DNA of 64,000 bases from Ophiura sarsii (GCA_035610835.1 CM069447.1:60643048-60707047), one strand, 5' to 3'; counted from the stretch's first letter, positions 1 to 15,100 are shown. The notes: a model not told the origin generated them from the letters alone. A program made the numbers and translations.

Positions 1-56
1 GAGATTTTAACGATAACAGATTCCAAAAGAGAAGTATTTTCACCAGAAAATTAACC
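1..56 (+). other. 5' leader before the first coding exon
   Basis: No in-frame stop lies between the window edge and the ATG at 57, so coding sequence further upstream cannot be formally excluded. The ATG context (A at -3, G at +4) and an acidic, polar N-terminus favour initiation here; a second in-frame ATG follows at 72. No TATA box or other core promoter is recognisable in these 56 bases. Confidence 0.4.
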
Positions 57-118
57 ATGGGAGAGAGCACAATGGATGACTATTATAGCGGAGAGCTCTC
101 CGATGACGATGAAATAAA
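57..118 (+). CDS. Exon 1 of the coiled-coil gene
   Basis: Encodes residues 1-20 plus two bases of codon 21, beginning MGESTMDDYYSGELSDDDEI. The donor is GTATGA at 119. It ends in phase 2 (AA), and the first base of exon 2 (G) completes a Lys codon. The acidic stretch contains a possible SGELSDDDE casein-kinase-type site (inference). Confidence 0.65.
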
Positions 119-3100
119 GTATGACCTAATTTAGCTAACAAAAACAATGAAAATAAAACTTTCGCAGAGGCCCTAAAAACTTTTTTTAGTTAAGCTTATT
201 TATATAATCTTTACTATTTTTATAGTCGTCGTCAGAATACTTCAGCACTTTTTAAAACCGCCAATGCGCGCGTCTAGTATATGAGCGTGTGGGCGGGGAC
301 TTTCATGACCCATAGATCCGATCCAATCGCGGCCAATCGGATTACAGGGGCCGCGACGCGTCGAACTTTATTATTTAATCTTTCTTTATTGAGGGTAAAC
401 AGCTTCAGTGTCAAGCACTGCTTTCCAAGCAGGCCCTCATTTCACAGAGAAAAATACATAATTATTTACAATATATATACATGGAATATAACAACTATTT
501 ACATAAATATATATATACAGAACCATCAGATAAATTCAGCAAGGAAATGCAGAATTGTAATATACTTTAGAACACAAAATTTAAATTCCATGGATCTTTG
601 TTTTAAATTGTTGCACTGACATATTCTCAAGCTCGGTTCTGATTGTTGATGGCAAGTTGTTCCAGGCATATGCTGCCCAAAGAAAACTGCTCAAAGATAA
701 CGCTGTTGTGGCGCTGTTCTACATTTACAACACGCACTTCCATGTTTACGCTGTACGCAGTTGTCACAGAAAAAAGTGCCAAAGTATTCTGACGACGACT
801 ATAGCTAGGCCTATTATTAGCTACAAAATGAAGCATTTACTGTAGCGGGAATAGGAAGATCGAAATTCAAGGCATTATTACTTGTAATTAGCAACACTCC
901 CACAGTTGACAGTTTGATATATTTGGCAATGTCTGGCTAGACGTCCCGTGACTCATGCGCATGTTCAAACCAATTTAATTAAAGGTATATTATGTGATCT
1001 TTCCAGGGAACGCCCTCAACATCAAAAAAAAAATTGAAAGAAGATTTTCTTGCAGATTTACATTTCTGATCATAAATCTTACATACATTCCAAGTTAGGC
1101 CCTACAGGGCGATACGATTCTTAATTACTTCAAAATCATGATTTTAGAGTGAAAATAAACTGTCGGATTATCCGACAGTGGGCGATTCCACAGTAACACG
1201 CGTTACATTTTAGGGCGCCATTCTTTATTCTCCCCTCTATAACTGTAAAAGTAGTCTGAATGAAGTTTACATCTTTTGTAGGCTACATGTATTGTAATAC
1301 CCAAGACTTAAGGCTAAATCCTCATGCTAACACCAATAGGAAATATCAGCTCATGTTAATGTAAGACCGCTCTGAATATCGGTAACACGCGTTACGAAAA
1401 AAAGACGCACTAAAAAAACTCCCAACTTTGTTTTGCTTGTGTATTTAAACTAACCTACCTGCAATCAATTGGTCACTACTGTGAGCAAGTACCTACCCAA
1501 GGTTTATAATACTAGAATAATAACAAGAATTTAAGTTCTCACTTTTTTGTAAATTGCAAAATAGTCGGTAACATGTGTTACGGTAACACGTCGCGTTACG
1601 GTAACACGCGTTACATTTTGTCCATCCATAATTTACTAGCTTTATATTATTTATTTAATTTCTAAATTAAAATTAAGTTTGACTTTGACAATGGAACTAA
1701 CATATAAACCATAAATAATGATAACTAACTCCTAAAAAAATTAAGGTTTTAGCACGTTTTACTGAATATGAGTTCGGTTCGCGTTACGACATTTTGATGG
1801 CTTATAGTGGAGTGGTGGTTATGAATTTATCAAATTGTTTACTATTTTTAAATAGGGCCTAAGTAGTAGGATTAAAATTATAATTAAAATCAAATCAATT
1901 AGGAAATATTTTCAAAAAAGTGTTGCTTCGGTAACACGTGTTACCGTTTTGGAAGTAAGAAAAGTTTAAAAAAATCATAGTTAACAACGGTCAATGGTTG
2001 CAATATTTTTTTCCTGAACGTTTGCATAGGCTTTGCACAACATGAATGTAAAATTAAATCTTTTGGAGCATTTTTTAATTTTTTTGCTCCGTCACATTTT
2101 CATGGAATCGCCCCAGTTTATATTTTCACTCTAAAATTCACTCTAAACCATGATTTTGAGGTAATTAGGAATCGTATCGCTCTGTAACTTGGAATGTATG
2201 TATGATTTATGATCAGAAATGTAAATCTGCAAGAAAATCTACTTTCTAAAAAAAATAATGAATAGAGGGCGCTCTCTGGAAAAGATCACATAATATGCCT
2301 TTAATGATACGTTGAAGCTAGCTATCACTATTATTATACTAATTTACTATATAGGGTTTATTCCGTACGGGACGTGAGGCAAGATATAGCCATATATTTA
2401 AGTTGAACTATGTAGGCCTATTGCTATAGGTCGGGGCGGACCTACGTCATGCCGGTGAAAATAATCAAATGCGGGTGAAAACAACTTGCGCAGATCAATC
2501 AATTAATTAAGCCTTTAAGGCAACTGCACATTGCGCCTACTGCGAATCAAGTGCGTAACACTCACCGTTGAGTGCGTGCATGGAATGTTTTGCTTTTGAA
2601 ACACTTGTTGCCAAGCAAATTTGCTAAAAATAACTCAAGTCCACCCTTGCCTATACATATTACTTAAACATTAAACATGATATCTGAATCCAAAAAAAAT
2701 TAATTCAAGAAAAATAAAACAATATATTTTTTATATTGATAAAACTATCCGACGCCAACTCACTCATGTTTTCATTCTATGATAGGCTAGCTGTCATCAG
2801 ATTCAGGTCATAAAGTTATTTGCTTTCGTTTAGGGTGGTCATAAAAAAAATGATGACAATTTATGACATTTTGGGACCCTCCCAAAATGGCCTACCAAAG
2901 AAAATGCCCGCCCCCTTAAAGGGACATTGAGTTGAGAGATACGTATGAGAGTGCGCACTTAATTTTTCTGGAAATTAGGTTTTTTGCACCAAAGTAGTAA
3001 TGGGCATATGAACTTAGATTAAGAAAATATGTCACTCGGTCAATTCAAATCCTATATTTCCACTGTGTCATAATTGAATAATTTGTATTATAATTTGTAT

Positions 3101-6100
3101 CTTACTATAATTTGCCGTATGTTGTATGTACGTGTGTATCCATAAAGGCTCTCTCAGTGTGCAACTAAACTCCGTGAGCGTTGCACTGACAAAAGATGAT
3201 TATAATGTGAGTGTTATAAGCTATAAATGGCTGAAAACCGTACAGAATTGTCCGAGATATGAGCAAAAGCGGGAAATCCAAAGCCTTTTCAGCCTGGCTT
3301 TTGAGACTATTTCTACGGGCCATGTTTGTTTTTCTCATGCGTACACTGTAACCATGCAGTTGGCGCGCGTAGCACATAATGCGCCATGCAAAATAAACGC
3401 GCCCACGCACTACACCCACGCACCCCTACACACGCGGGCGGGCAAATATTAGAGAAATACGCTGAGCCACACGGGAGTTGGTTACGGTTTAGGCTTTGGG
3501 GTTGAGATAAGCCACGGGGCGGGGGCGGAGACGGTCTGGGTGGGCACGGCAGGGCGGGCGGGAACGGCGGCGAGTCATAAGGTAACGAAATAATGTGGTT
3601 TCTGATAGAACAAAACATGATATGGTGAATCTAAATTACGTAACATGGTGTCAGATGTGGGATTTGATACTGTATGTGACACGCGGGCGGACAAATATTG
3701 GAGAAATACGCCGCGCTACGGGAGATGGTTAAGGTGAGGCCTTGGCATTGAGAAGCCGCGGGGCGGGGAACTTTAGGCCTTTGGGGTTGAGATATGCCAC
3801 GGGGCGGGGGCGGTGACGAATGGGGGTTGTGTGTAATGATGTAATGTGGTTTGGGAGGCAGGGGGTTAATCTTACTATAATTCACCGTATGTTGTATAGA
3901 TGTATGCGAGTATGTATGTATCCTGAAAAGGCATTCTCATTTTGCATTTTAAAGCCGTGAATATTTCACTGATACTAGATGATGACCTGACACGGGTTAT
4001 AAGCTATAAATGGCCGAAAACCGTACAGAATTGACCGAGATATGAGCAAAAGGAGTCAAATTTAGGGCCTTTTCAGCCCGGCTTTTGAGACTATTTCTAC
4101 GGGCCATGTTTGTTTTTCTCTGCGTACACTGTAACCATGCATTCGGCACATAACGCGTCGCAGTGCGCCATGCAAAATAAACGCGCACGCACACTACACC
4201 CACGCACCCCTACACACGCGGGCGGGTAAATATTGGAGAAATATGCTGCACCACACGGGGTTGGTTATGGTTTAGGCCTTGGGGTTGAGATAAGCCACGG
4301 GGCGGAGACAGGGACGGGGCGGGGACGGCAGGGCGGGCGGGTGGGGGGGGAGCGGCAGCGGGTCATAAGGTAACGAAATAATGTGGTTTCTGATCAAACA
4401 AAACATGATATGGTGAATCTAAATTACGTAACATGGTGTCAGATGTGGGATTTGATACTGTATGCGACACGCTGGCAGACAAATATTGGAGAAATACGCC
4501 GCGCTACGGGAGATGGTTAAGGTTAGGCCTTGTCGTTGAGATAAGCCGCGGGGCGGGGAACTTTAGGCCTTGGGTTGAGATATGCCACGGGCGGGGCGGG
4601 GGCGGTGACGAATGGGGGGGGGGGGGGGTGTAATGATGTGATGTGGTTTGGGAGGCAGGGGGTTAATGAAGAAATGTGATGCTAAATTGCGTAACGGATA
4701 TGCCACGGACGCGGGCGGGTGGGGCAGGGCAGGGGGAGTGACTGGTGGGCTACGGGAGATGGTTAAGGTTTAGGCCTTGGAGTTGAAATATGCCACGGGG
4801 CGTGGGCGGGCGGTGGTCTTTTAATTGAAATGTGAAAACTTTTGAATTAAAACAAAAATGTTTTAAATATTGTCCTATTCCTATGTGTTTTGTTATAAAT
4901 TCCCCAACACTTATGTGTTGTTTCATTTTGTAGGTGTTCTATCTGGTAGGCTCTACGCCCTAGCGGGAGAGCCCGTCCGAAGGACGGGCGTCCCGCTAGT
5001 TATATTTACACACTGTTATTTGTTATTTTGATGTATTTATGTATGTATTGAAATGAGGGCCTGCTTGGAAAGCAGTGCAAGTCACTGAAGCATATTACCC
5101 TCAATAAAGAAAGCATTAATAAATAAAATAAATAAATAAAACTACCATCTGAAATCGTTTACCTTAATTCACAGTCTATCATGTAATATTTCACAATTTG
5201 GTAATTTCAGTAGATCACATCGAAATTAGCAGCATAATTCAGTACATGGCTTCACCTAATTTCAATCTCGCGTACTCACAATTCATTTTTTTCAAAATTA
5301 TATTTTTCTTGCCAATCTCTTTATGCCCCCTTAAATGTATAAAACATTAATCTTGTGTGTAGGGGCCTATGTTATGTTACTATCCCATTTCAAGCATCTC
5401 TAACAATCTAACAATCACACTTTAATGTTAGGCAATACAGGTTTATTATTGCTCGCAGGCCATCCATCGCTTTACAAACAAAAAGTTTGCTTCTTCAGTC
5501 GAGATAGAGCCAAGTGGACAGCGCAAGTGTACCTACAATAATTTCAGATACAGATGTATGATATCACATTTTTATGCTACTGAGTTTGTTATTGTTTGCA
5601 GGCCATCCATTGCTGATCAGCAAAAGGTCGGTTTCTTCAGTCAAGATAGAGCCACACAGACGGCTGAGTCAGAGATTGTTAACCTGAAGGAGATGACAGA
5701 TGTCGTACAGACTCTACTCAAGGTAAGGAGAAGAAGAAAAAAAACATGTTTCCAAGATGGTGATTGATGACATACGGCAAACACATTTTAGCGAGCATAA
5801 GAGTAACAAAAATGCACAGATTTGAAAAAGAAGAATTAAACAAAGTAAAAACACATTTCGCATTTGACTTTTCAGGCTTGCTACTGAAAACAAACTGGGT
5901 TTTTTGTGCCTGATAGTGATATCACAATAATAAAGACCATAGAAACATACTTTAGTCCTTTAAGTGATTGCCAAAGATATCAAGTGCAGATTAATGAATG
6001 TAAGGCCCAAATTTGTTTTGTTGTGTTGCCCTCAACAATAATAATAATAAGTACAATTTATCAAGCGCCTTATGTTGTAAACAACCGCAAGGCGCCTTAC

Positions 6101-9100
6101 AACAATGTGATATAGAAAACTTAATTTACAAATGCATACTAACTAATTAAAAACAATTAATATATGATAAAACACAATAGGTATTATACAAATATAAAAA
6201 TACAACAACAACAACAACAGCAACAAAATCTGGATACAAAGAGCAAGCATTATAAATATGAAATTGAAATTTGTAATCCAAAATTAATTGCACCTATAAT
6301 TAAATTACAAGATCTAATAGATAAATATAATTAAAAGAATATCAAACAACAATATATTGTAATTGCACACATATAATATAATACTAAAAATCACAGGGAA
6401 TCATCTGTGTATGTTGAAGAAACCAATAAAGTTAAAAGAATGGCATTCCCCATTAATTGTGTCCATTGTAAAAAGTCACAAAGTACATTTAAAAGATTCC
6501 AAACGAAAAGTTATGTTGATGTGAAAAAATGCGTTTTGAGATGTTTCTTGAATGAATTAGGTTTTGATATTGCACGTAGATTACTGGGTAGTTTGTTCCA
6601 GATTGCTGGTGCTGCTACCGAAAATGCCCTATCACCATAGAATTTTGTTTTGGTGATCTTAGGTGGACATACGAGCAGCTCGGTAGCCGATCTCAGAGCC
6701 CTTCTTGGCTTGCGCTCCTCAACAAGTTCGGCGATATATTTTGGAGCCATCCCGTGCAGAGCTTTGAAAGTGAGCAAAGCAATTTTGTACCAAATGCGCT
6801 GCTGCACGGGGAGCCAATGAAGATCTCTGAGAACCGACCCTAAAATCTCAAAAATCAGTGTCACAATTTCTTTTTTTAAAGAATTTAATTTTACCCAATT
6901 TGTCAAAATAATCCTATTTTCTGCTTCAAATGAATAGGTTTGCTTGAATTTGAATTTATCGAGTACTGTAATTTTTAAACTATTAATCAAATGCTCATAA
7001 AAGTATACATTTTTGGAAAGGATATGGGTCAGAGAATCCATTTTTGGCATCAATTTTGACCAAAAATGTTGATATTTAGAGAAAATCACAAAAAATGACA
7101 TTTTTAACCCAACTTTTTTTGGACAAGTTAACAAAAATATGTTTGAGTAAAAAATGCTAACAATTGCTTGATTATAACGTTAAGACTCTAATCTAGGGCT
7201 GACTTTCTCATTTTTTTACCTAAACTTGTATTTTTTGAAATTTTGACCAAAAGTGCCAAAAAGGTGATTTGTCCCCAATCAATTTGTTTCCCTTTTTTGG
7301 CCATTTATGGTCAAAATTTCAAAAATACAACTGTAGGTGAAACAAGGTCTTCTAAAAAACTGGGTGGACAAGTGTTTTTAGTGTCAAAAGGATAATGAGA
7401 AGACTTGGAATGGATCTGTTGAATTTTGTGGAAGTCGGCAAGAGGATCACTAGTGTGTTGTTTCTGGAAGGAAATCACCGAGACGTTATGTGAGCGATAG
7501 GCCCTATGTGGTGAAGTTTATGGAGAGAAAAAAAATTGAAAGAAAATATATCATAATTTATAATTTAATTTAAATTCCAATGTTTATTAATTACGAGAAA
7601 AACGTAATTTATGACAAATTCAAAAATGCAACAAAATAACTTGGATTTCCCGGGGCGCCAGGATAATTATTATAATACTAATAGTCAATCGTTTTGTAAC
7701 AAGGTCTTCTAAAAAACTGGGGGGGGGAGGGGAGGGGGGGGGGGGGGACTTGGAATGGATCTGTTGAATTTTGTGGAAGTTGGCAAGAGGATCACAGTGT
7801 GTTGTTTCTGGAAGGAAATCACCGAGACGTTTGTGAGCTAGGCCTATATCATTATGGTGAAGTTAAGAAAAAGAATTGAAAGAAAAAATATCATTATTTA
7901 TAATTTAATTTTAAATTCCAATGACAAATTTAAAAGTGCACAAAATAACTTGGATTTCCCAAGGCGCGAACTTGGGACCGCCAGGATAATTTGTAGTCAA
8001 TCGTTTTGTAAAGATAAATCACGAATAAATACACTGTATAAGTTCACGAAGTTCATAACAACAGCCGAATAAAAAAAAGAAAATTGTGATATTCATGACA
8101 TATTCATTGAACCAAAAAAGTAAAAAATAATAATAGATAAAAAAAAGAGTCTCATTAATAAACAAACTAATGATATTGTAAGTAATTAATATAATGGAAC
8201 ATCAAAAAGTACCAATATTAAACAAAAAGATATGTGGTCCCGAGCAGAATTGAACCCAGGTTCAATGCACCACAGCCGGAGGAAACAGCCGCTACACCAC
8301 CGGGGTGTCATTACATATTTGGAAGTCATAAGTTAAAATAATATTGAGACTGTCTGGTTTATGTTTATCCACTCAATAAACTATTAAAATGTGATATTTG
8401 AACTACATGTCCATCAAAACACCATTTTATTTATTGTAATAGACACATATTATAAAATATCATTAAAATACTAATTTTGCCTTGAAAATCTGAATTTGGC
8501 GGCGATTGGCGATATTTAGCATTTTATACCAAAAGTCTACTGCCGGCTGTATTAAAAAGCTCAAATTGCATGAAACCACAGATAAGATTCGTTTTTCTAT
8601 CAATACTTCTTCCTTTATGTATAATACAATTTACATTATTTAGTAAATACAATAATTGTAACGTTTAACGTCACCACTAGCTAATTGAAACAATAATAAT
8701 GACCCATGACCTTTCATCTGAAAGCTAAGGTGGCCAAGTTAACTTGTCCACCAAAAATGAGAAATTCTTCAGAACGTATTCCATTTGGCGCAGTTCATTA
8801 TCAGGAGAGTAATTCTAATGCTTTGTGTATGTACCTGTGGTATCATAGAAGAACTCCAGCATTGGTGCGTAAAGCCCTGATGTCACATTCATGCTTCATA
8901 TGTGATGCAACTAAACATTATAGGGTGTCCTAAAAACTTTTGGGACACCCTGTAAAGTTTCTATAGTTTAATCAGTTCAAAATTGGCGAAGTTTGTGAGG
9001 CTAATTAATCCGCGGGCCCAAGCGGAATACCTACTTGCCCACTGCTCGCTGATACCTGCTTATGATGTGCAAACGCACAGTTTTCACCAATAAATATGCG

Positions 9101-12100
9101 CAACGACATGGATTCTCTTTGCGCAAGGACAAATACAAACCTCACAATTCTCACCAATTTGGAACTGATTAAACTAGCCTTGTCTTTCTTGTTGCTCAAC
9201 ATACTTAAACCATGGAACTAATACTAATAGAGAGCCATACTAATTCCATGCTTAAACCCTTCATTATAAAGAGTAAGTCCAGATTTGTAATTTAATGATT
9301 ACTCCCTTCATCTATGTATTTTACAGGAATCTAAAAGTCTAAAGCGAGAGTTGGCAGTGACCAAACAAGTCATGAAAGCAGAGTATGAGAATAAGCTGCA
9401 GGAGAAAGCACTAGATATGTACTGTAGGATTAATGAAAGAGTGGATGAATTGCAAAAGAGACATGGTGAGGTAGGTACTAGGAAGGTAACACATGGGGAT
9501 CACATGGGTATCAGCTGAGTGTCACATGGGTATTGCATGGGTAACTCATTGGTTCAGGAGAAAGCACTAGATATGTACTGTAGGATTAATGAAAGAGTGG
9601 ATGAATTGCAAAAGAGACATGGTGAGGTAGGTACTAGGAAGGTAACACATGGGGATCACATGGGTATCAGTTGAGTGTCACATGGGTATTGCATGGGTAA
9701 CTCATTGGTTCAGGAGAAAGCACTAGATATGTACTGTAGGATTAATGAAAGAGTGGATGAATTGCAAAAGAGACATGGTGAGGTAGGTACTAGGAAGGTA
9801 ACACATGGGGATCACATGGGTATCAGTTGAGTGTCACATGGGTATTGCATGGGTAACTCATTGGTTCAGGAGAAAGCACTAGATATGTACTGTAGGATTA
9901 ATGAAAGAGTGGATGAATTACAAAAGAGACATGATGAGGTATGTATTATGGGAAGGTAACACATGGGTATCACATGGCTATCAGATGAGTGTCACATGTG
10001 TATTGCATGGGCAACTCGTTGGTATTGCATTGGTTCAGGAGAAAGCACTAGATATGTACTGTAGGATATAATGAAAGAGTGGATGCATTGCAAAAGAGGC
10101 GTAGTGAGGTATGTATTATGGGAGGGTACACATGGGTATCGCATGGGTATCAGTTGAGTGTCACATGGGTATTAATTGCCTGGGCAACACAATGGGGCAT
10201 AATATATACACTGTAGGAATTATGCATTAAAATCGAGACACGGTGAGGTGTGTTTCATGTATGGTTATGAGTATCACATGCTGATGCATACCACATAAGT
10301 GTCACATGCATATCACATGAGTGTCACATGCGTGTCACATGCATATCACATAAGTGTCACATGCATATCACATGAGTGTCACGTGAGTGTCACATGCATA
10401 TCATATAGAGTGTCACATGAGTATTTCATGGCTTATTGCATAGGCAACTCATTGGTAGTGCATTGGTTCAAGCACTACTGCCTCTAAAAGTTACCATTCC
10501 CAACTAGAATTTTACCTACCGTAAAACGGGGTGAATCGGGACAGATTGAGCATGGTTTTGATTGTTGTTTTTTTCTTCTGTAGCCTCATTTGCCACAGTC
10601 ATTGGTACATTTTATGTCCACACATAAGATCTACATGCTGGTAATGTTAAATTTAGTGTATTAAAAGTGCTTCACCCCTTTTTTTTAAAAAAAGTGACTG
10701 TCCCGATTCACCCCGAGTTTGGGGTGAATCGGGACAGCAGGGAAATAGTGTTTGATGAAGGTTTAAATTAATTTTTGTCCCCTTTATCCCCACAAATGGG
10801 TAGATGGGGACTTTAAACAAGTTTTAGTCACATTTCTTGTAAGGTTTTGATCCAAGTTCTGGCTTGTATTGATGTGGCAAATATTGTCCCGATTCACCCC
10901 AATTTCAAACTCTCAAATCTGAAAATCACACAAATCTACAAAATTAAGGTTTCAATTAATTTGTGTCCCCTTTATCCCCACAAATGGGGTGGATGGGGAC
11001 TTTAAACAAGTTTTGGTCACATTTCTTGTAAGGTTTTGATCAAAGTTCTGGCTTGTATTGACACAGCATCGTGTCCCTATTCACCCCGTTTTCAAAATCT
11101 CAAATCTGAAAAAAAAAAAAAATCTACCAAATTAATAATTTCTTTGGATTAATCAAATGTTCACTTTAACCACACTTGTAGGACATATTTTGCCAGGTCC
11201 CTGTGCATTCCCAGCTTATTTCCTCCAATGGTTCCACTGGGAGAGAGAAAGTTTTGACCGCATATTTTTTTTCTCGAACCATTGAAGGAAATTTTCATTT
11301 TGGTATCCTGGGCTCCAGATTTCCAGTATCACATCTGCAAAGCCATCATTCTAACACTGATAGTCCACTTTCCATCCCAGGGGGATAAAAAGTCAAAATA
11401 ATCAATTAGGTTTGAAAAATTAATTATTAAACAACTTTTTTTTGGGTTTTGTGTTTTGTCCCGATTCACCCCGTTTTACGGTACTTAAATTTGTTTCCTG
11501 GTTCACACATATATTGGGAAATATTCTGATATCGAAACTAACATGAGTTTGGAAAATATTACCTACCTGTAGGACAGGTACTTTCCCATTTCTACCTGCC
11601 CGATACAAATTTTACCTGCCCTACGTCTAATTTACCCGCCTTGAGCAGGGGAAAGTCCAGCCCTGCATATGTGATGTGATCAGTCGAAATTAGTCATGTC
11701 TGCAGTTTTGAATTTTGATATTTGTCCACCATACTAAGGCAGGTGAAAAATGCTATAGTATGGTCCAAACCCCATTTAAAATGAACTTCTAGTTACAAAC
11801 AGTTTACCAACAGAGAAAACAAAGTAAAACATAAGAATTTGTCACTTACTTTTACGTACCTCAAAATCAACATTCCCGACATACGACTCATTCCGCTTGA
11901 TCACATCACATATATATGTAAGCAGTATTTTTACCATGTAAATTCACACATCATCATCATCATTGGTCGTCCGTGGACGAAACGGAGGAAGCAATCGCAA
12001 CGTACTGGGCCCAGACTTTCCTGTCATTCATGAGTTGGCGGATCTCTGGAGGATCTAAACCCATATCATTCTTGACGGTATCAGGATACTGAAGGTGTCT

Positions 12101-15100
12101 TCTGCCTCTGTTAGCTTTCCCACCAGGAGGGGTCCAGAAAATTAGACGGGAGATAGGCTGGTTGGTTGTTCGCAGGCAGTGGCCAGCGAAACATAAACGG
12201 CGCTGCCTGATTATTATACACACAAGCCCTTCTTTCAAAAAGAAAAAGCAATTCTTATACCCCTGTTCAATCAAGACTGTTCTTGTTTGAGATCCAGGAG
12301 TGTCATGGTTCAACAACGTGACTTTGTAATAAATATGATGACACTATTGATTGTCCTCACAGGTAAATCATGTATATTTTCTCGGTTTAATTTCAGAGAG
12401 TTGAGATTGTGAGAAGAAGTTTTCGTCAGCAGTTGGCCGATTCAATAAGCAAACTTAACAATGATTGGAGGGTAAGTAATTTGAGTTAAATTATTTCGCA
12501 TGATTCAACTTAGCAATACAAAGACAGGGCAAAGTATATTACAAAACAGCATATGCAAGGCGTCATTAAAACAAAAAATCACAAAGAGCTTATATGTGTC
12601 AACGACCCCTTGGAAAACTGTTAATGGGTAAAGGACAAAGGTAATATAAAAGATAGGAGCATTAAAACATTGCATGAACTACATTATGTTCCCACTTCCT
12701 TAACACTTTTGGACCTGACATGATTTTGACATTTCACCGGTAATAAATCACCTAAGATTTTGTCAACCGCTGACTATGTGGTCCACTTTCAGGGTTATAA
12801 AATTTAGGTTAGTTTATGATCTTGGGGCATACGTATGTCATTTTTTGCAGTCTTTTAATTGGACCACATCCTTAGATGATTTATTACCGGCGAAATGTCA
12901 AATCACAATTTGTGCAATTAATAACTCTGTGCACTTACTTGCTGGTTGCTAGTAATACATGCATGCATAACTTGCAGCACAACAGTGTCAGTGGCCTAAA
13001 CTTTGATCCTGTAATTATGTAAAATACATTAGAATGAAGCTGATAACATACTGCGCTTACAGGAATAGGCACTAACGTCACACAAGTTTTTTCAGTATAA
13101 TTGTTGGTTTTAGACTGTGTTTTATTTATGATGAAATGAGTTTTTTGAGGCTGATAAATACTATAACACCCTACTTCTATTTACAGAAACATGCCGGTCG
13201 CAAGATGCAGGATGAATTGAAGTCGCACGCCGGTCGCAGCCAGCAATCAGAGGATGAAGCTCGTCAGTTGCAGGTACAAGTCGCACAGCAAGAGGGCGTT
13301 ATACAGATGCTACGTATGCAGCTTGAACAAACTGCTAATGTGAGTTGAAGCCATAGATGGTGTATTATATAGGGGTGTTATGGTATGAAACGGGTGGTTA
13401 ATCCATTTTGATAGCTGTTTTCACCTACTTGCTAATAATAAAGTTTAAGCCATAGAGCTTAAACTTCTTTAGCCAATGAAGCAGAAATTGTTTGCTATAG
13501 TTTGCTGGTCTCCCGTAGCAACCTTTTGACCACTCACGATCCACTTCCGGGAGCCCGCGAATTATTCCTTTGTTTTTGTGTTTTTCTGCTCGTCTCCCAT
13601 TTTTGTTTTGATCATTGTAAATTTTGAAGAAACAGGGATTTCAATCCCAATTATTGATTCTTAATATAAGAAATATTTATAAATGGTAAATGATAGTTTA
13701 TTATTAAGCCAAATGTAAATTATTACCTCATTGTATAATTGGTAATCTATCAATTGGCCCACTGGTTTCTACTCATCAAGTAGTTATTTAATCTATTACC
13801 ATTCAGGAAATCAATTATTTTGTAAATTATCACGTGAGGAATTATCGGTGGTAGATTGGATTGTATTTCAATTGGCGCATTTACAAATTTACAAATTTAA
13901 TAAAATTGATTTGAGAGAAAGCATTGATAATTCAAGGTTAGGACCATCTTTTAAAAATTGGAGCTCTTTATGAGCATCTCTCTAAAAAGTTTAGGCCTTA
14001 GGTATATTCACTCGGACCTTCCAATTTTATTTGGTTAATATTGTAGTCTTTACAACAAATTTACAAAAAATTAACCTTGACCAAAATATGAATATTTATC
14101 AATGTATTATATATAAGGTATCATAGTATCCTTGATTATGCGTAATGCATGTCGTGTAAAATGGTGAAATTAAATCGTCTTGGTACAGAGCCGATTTGCT
14201 CTTATTCAATTTTGTCTCTCTGCATATACAATTTCTGATGTCTACGGGTAATGAGATTTCATAAATGTTGATGCAATTGTGGGAAGTGGGACGTTACTGA
14301 TGGGAAAACATTTCTGAACCAGGTTATTTTAATTTTACCTATGAATGGTAGTATGAAATATGGTAGTAAGGTGAAAATAAAGAAACCCTGTTCTACAGGC
14401 AACCGGACCTCTCATAGGTCTCTTTTTTTTGGGGGGGGGGGGTAATTGTTTTGTTTTTTTGTGAACAAAATCAAAAGAAAATCAAAACATTTCTAAAATG
14501 TTGTAAAATATAAATTGAAAATCCAATGTTCTTTAGTTACCTAAAAGGTGACATTGATACCATGGATACCTCATCTCCATCCTCACTTATTGAATTTGCA
14601 TGTGACTTTAGGCCTTAGGTATATTCACTCGGACCTTCCAATTTTATTTGGTTAATATTGTAGTCTTTACAACAAATTTACAAAAAATTAACCTTGACCA
14701 AAATATGAATATTTATCAATGTATTATATATAAGGTATCATAGTATCCTTGATTATGCGTAATGCATGTCGTGTAAAATGGTGAAATTAAATCGTCTTGG
14801 TACAGAGCCGATTTGCTCTTATTCAATTTTGTCTCTCTGCATATACAATTTCTGATGTCTACGGGTAATGAGATTTCATAAATGTTGATGCAATTGTGGG
14901 AAGTGGGACGTTACTGATGGGAAAACATTTCTGAACCAGGTTATTTTAATTTTACCTATGAATGGTAGTATGAAATATGGTAGTAAGGTGAAAATAAAGA
15001 AACCCTGTTCTACAGGCAACCGGACCTCTCATAGGTCTCTTTTTTTTGGGGGGGGGGGTAATTGTTTTGTTTTTTTGTGAACAAAATCAAAAGAAAATCA

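Noticed and set aside
5558..5767. Continuous 69-codon frame as a complete small gene
   Set aside because: Only 5602-5722 is exon; the flanks are intron read-through past AG and GT sites.
9399..10250. CRISPR-like array
   Set aside because: Units are 156 bp and almost wholly identical, without unique spacers. They contain exon and intron sequence of a eukaryotic gene.
10299..10487. Open frame with repeated SHAYH/VTC residues
   Set aside because: It only translates the CACATG short repeat; no splice context or domain.
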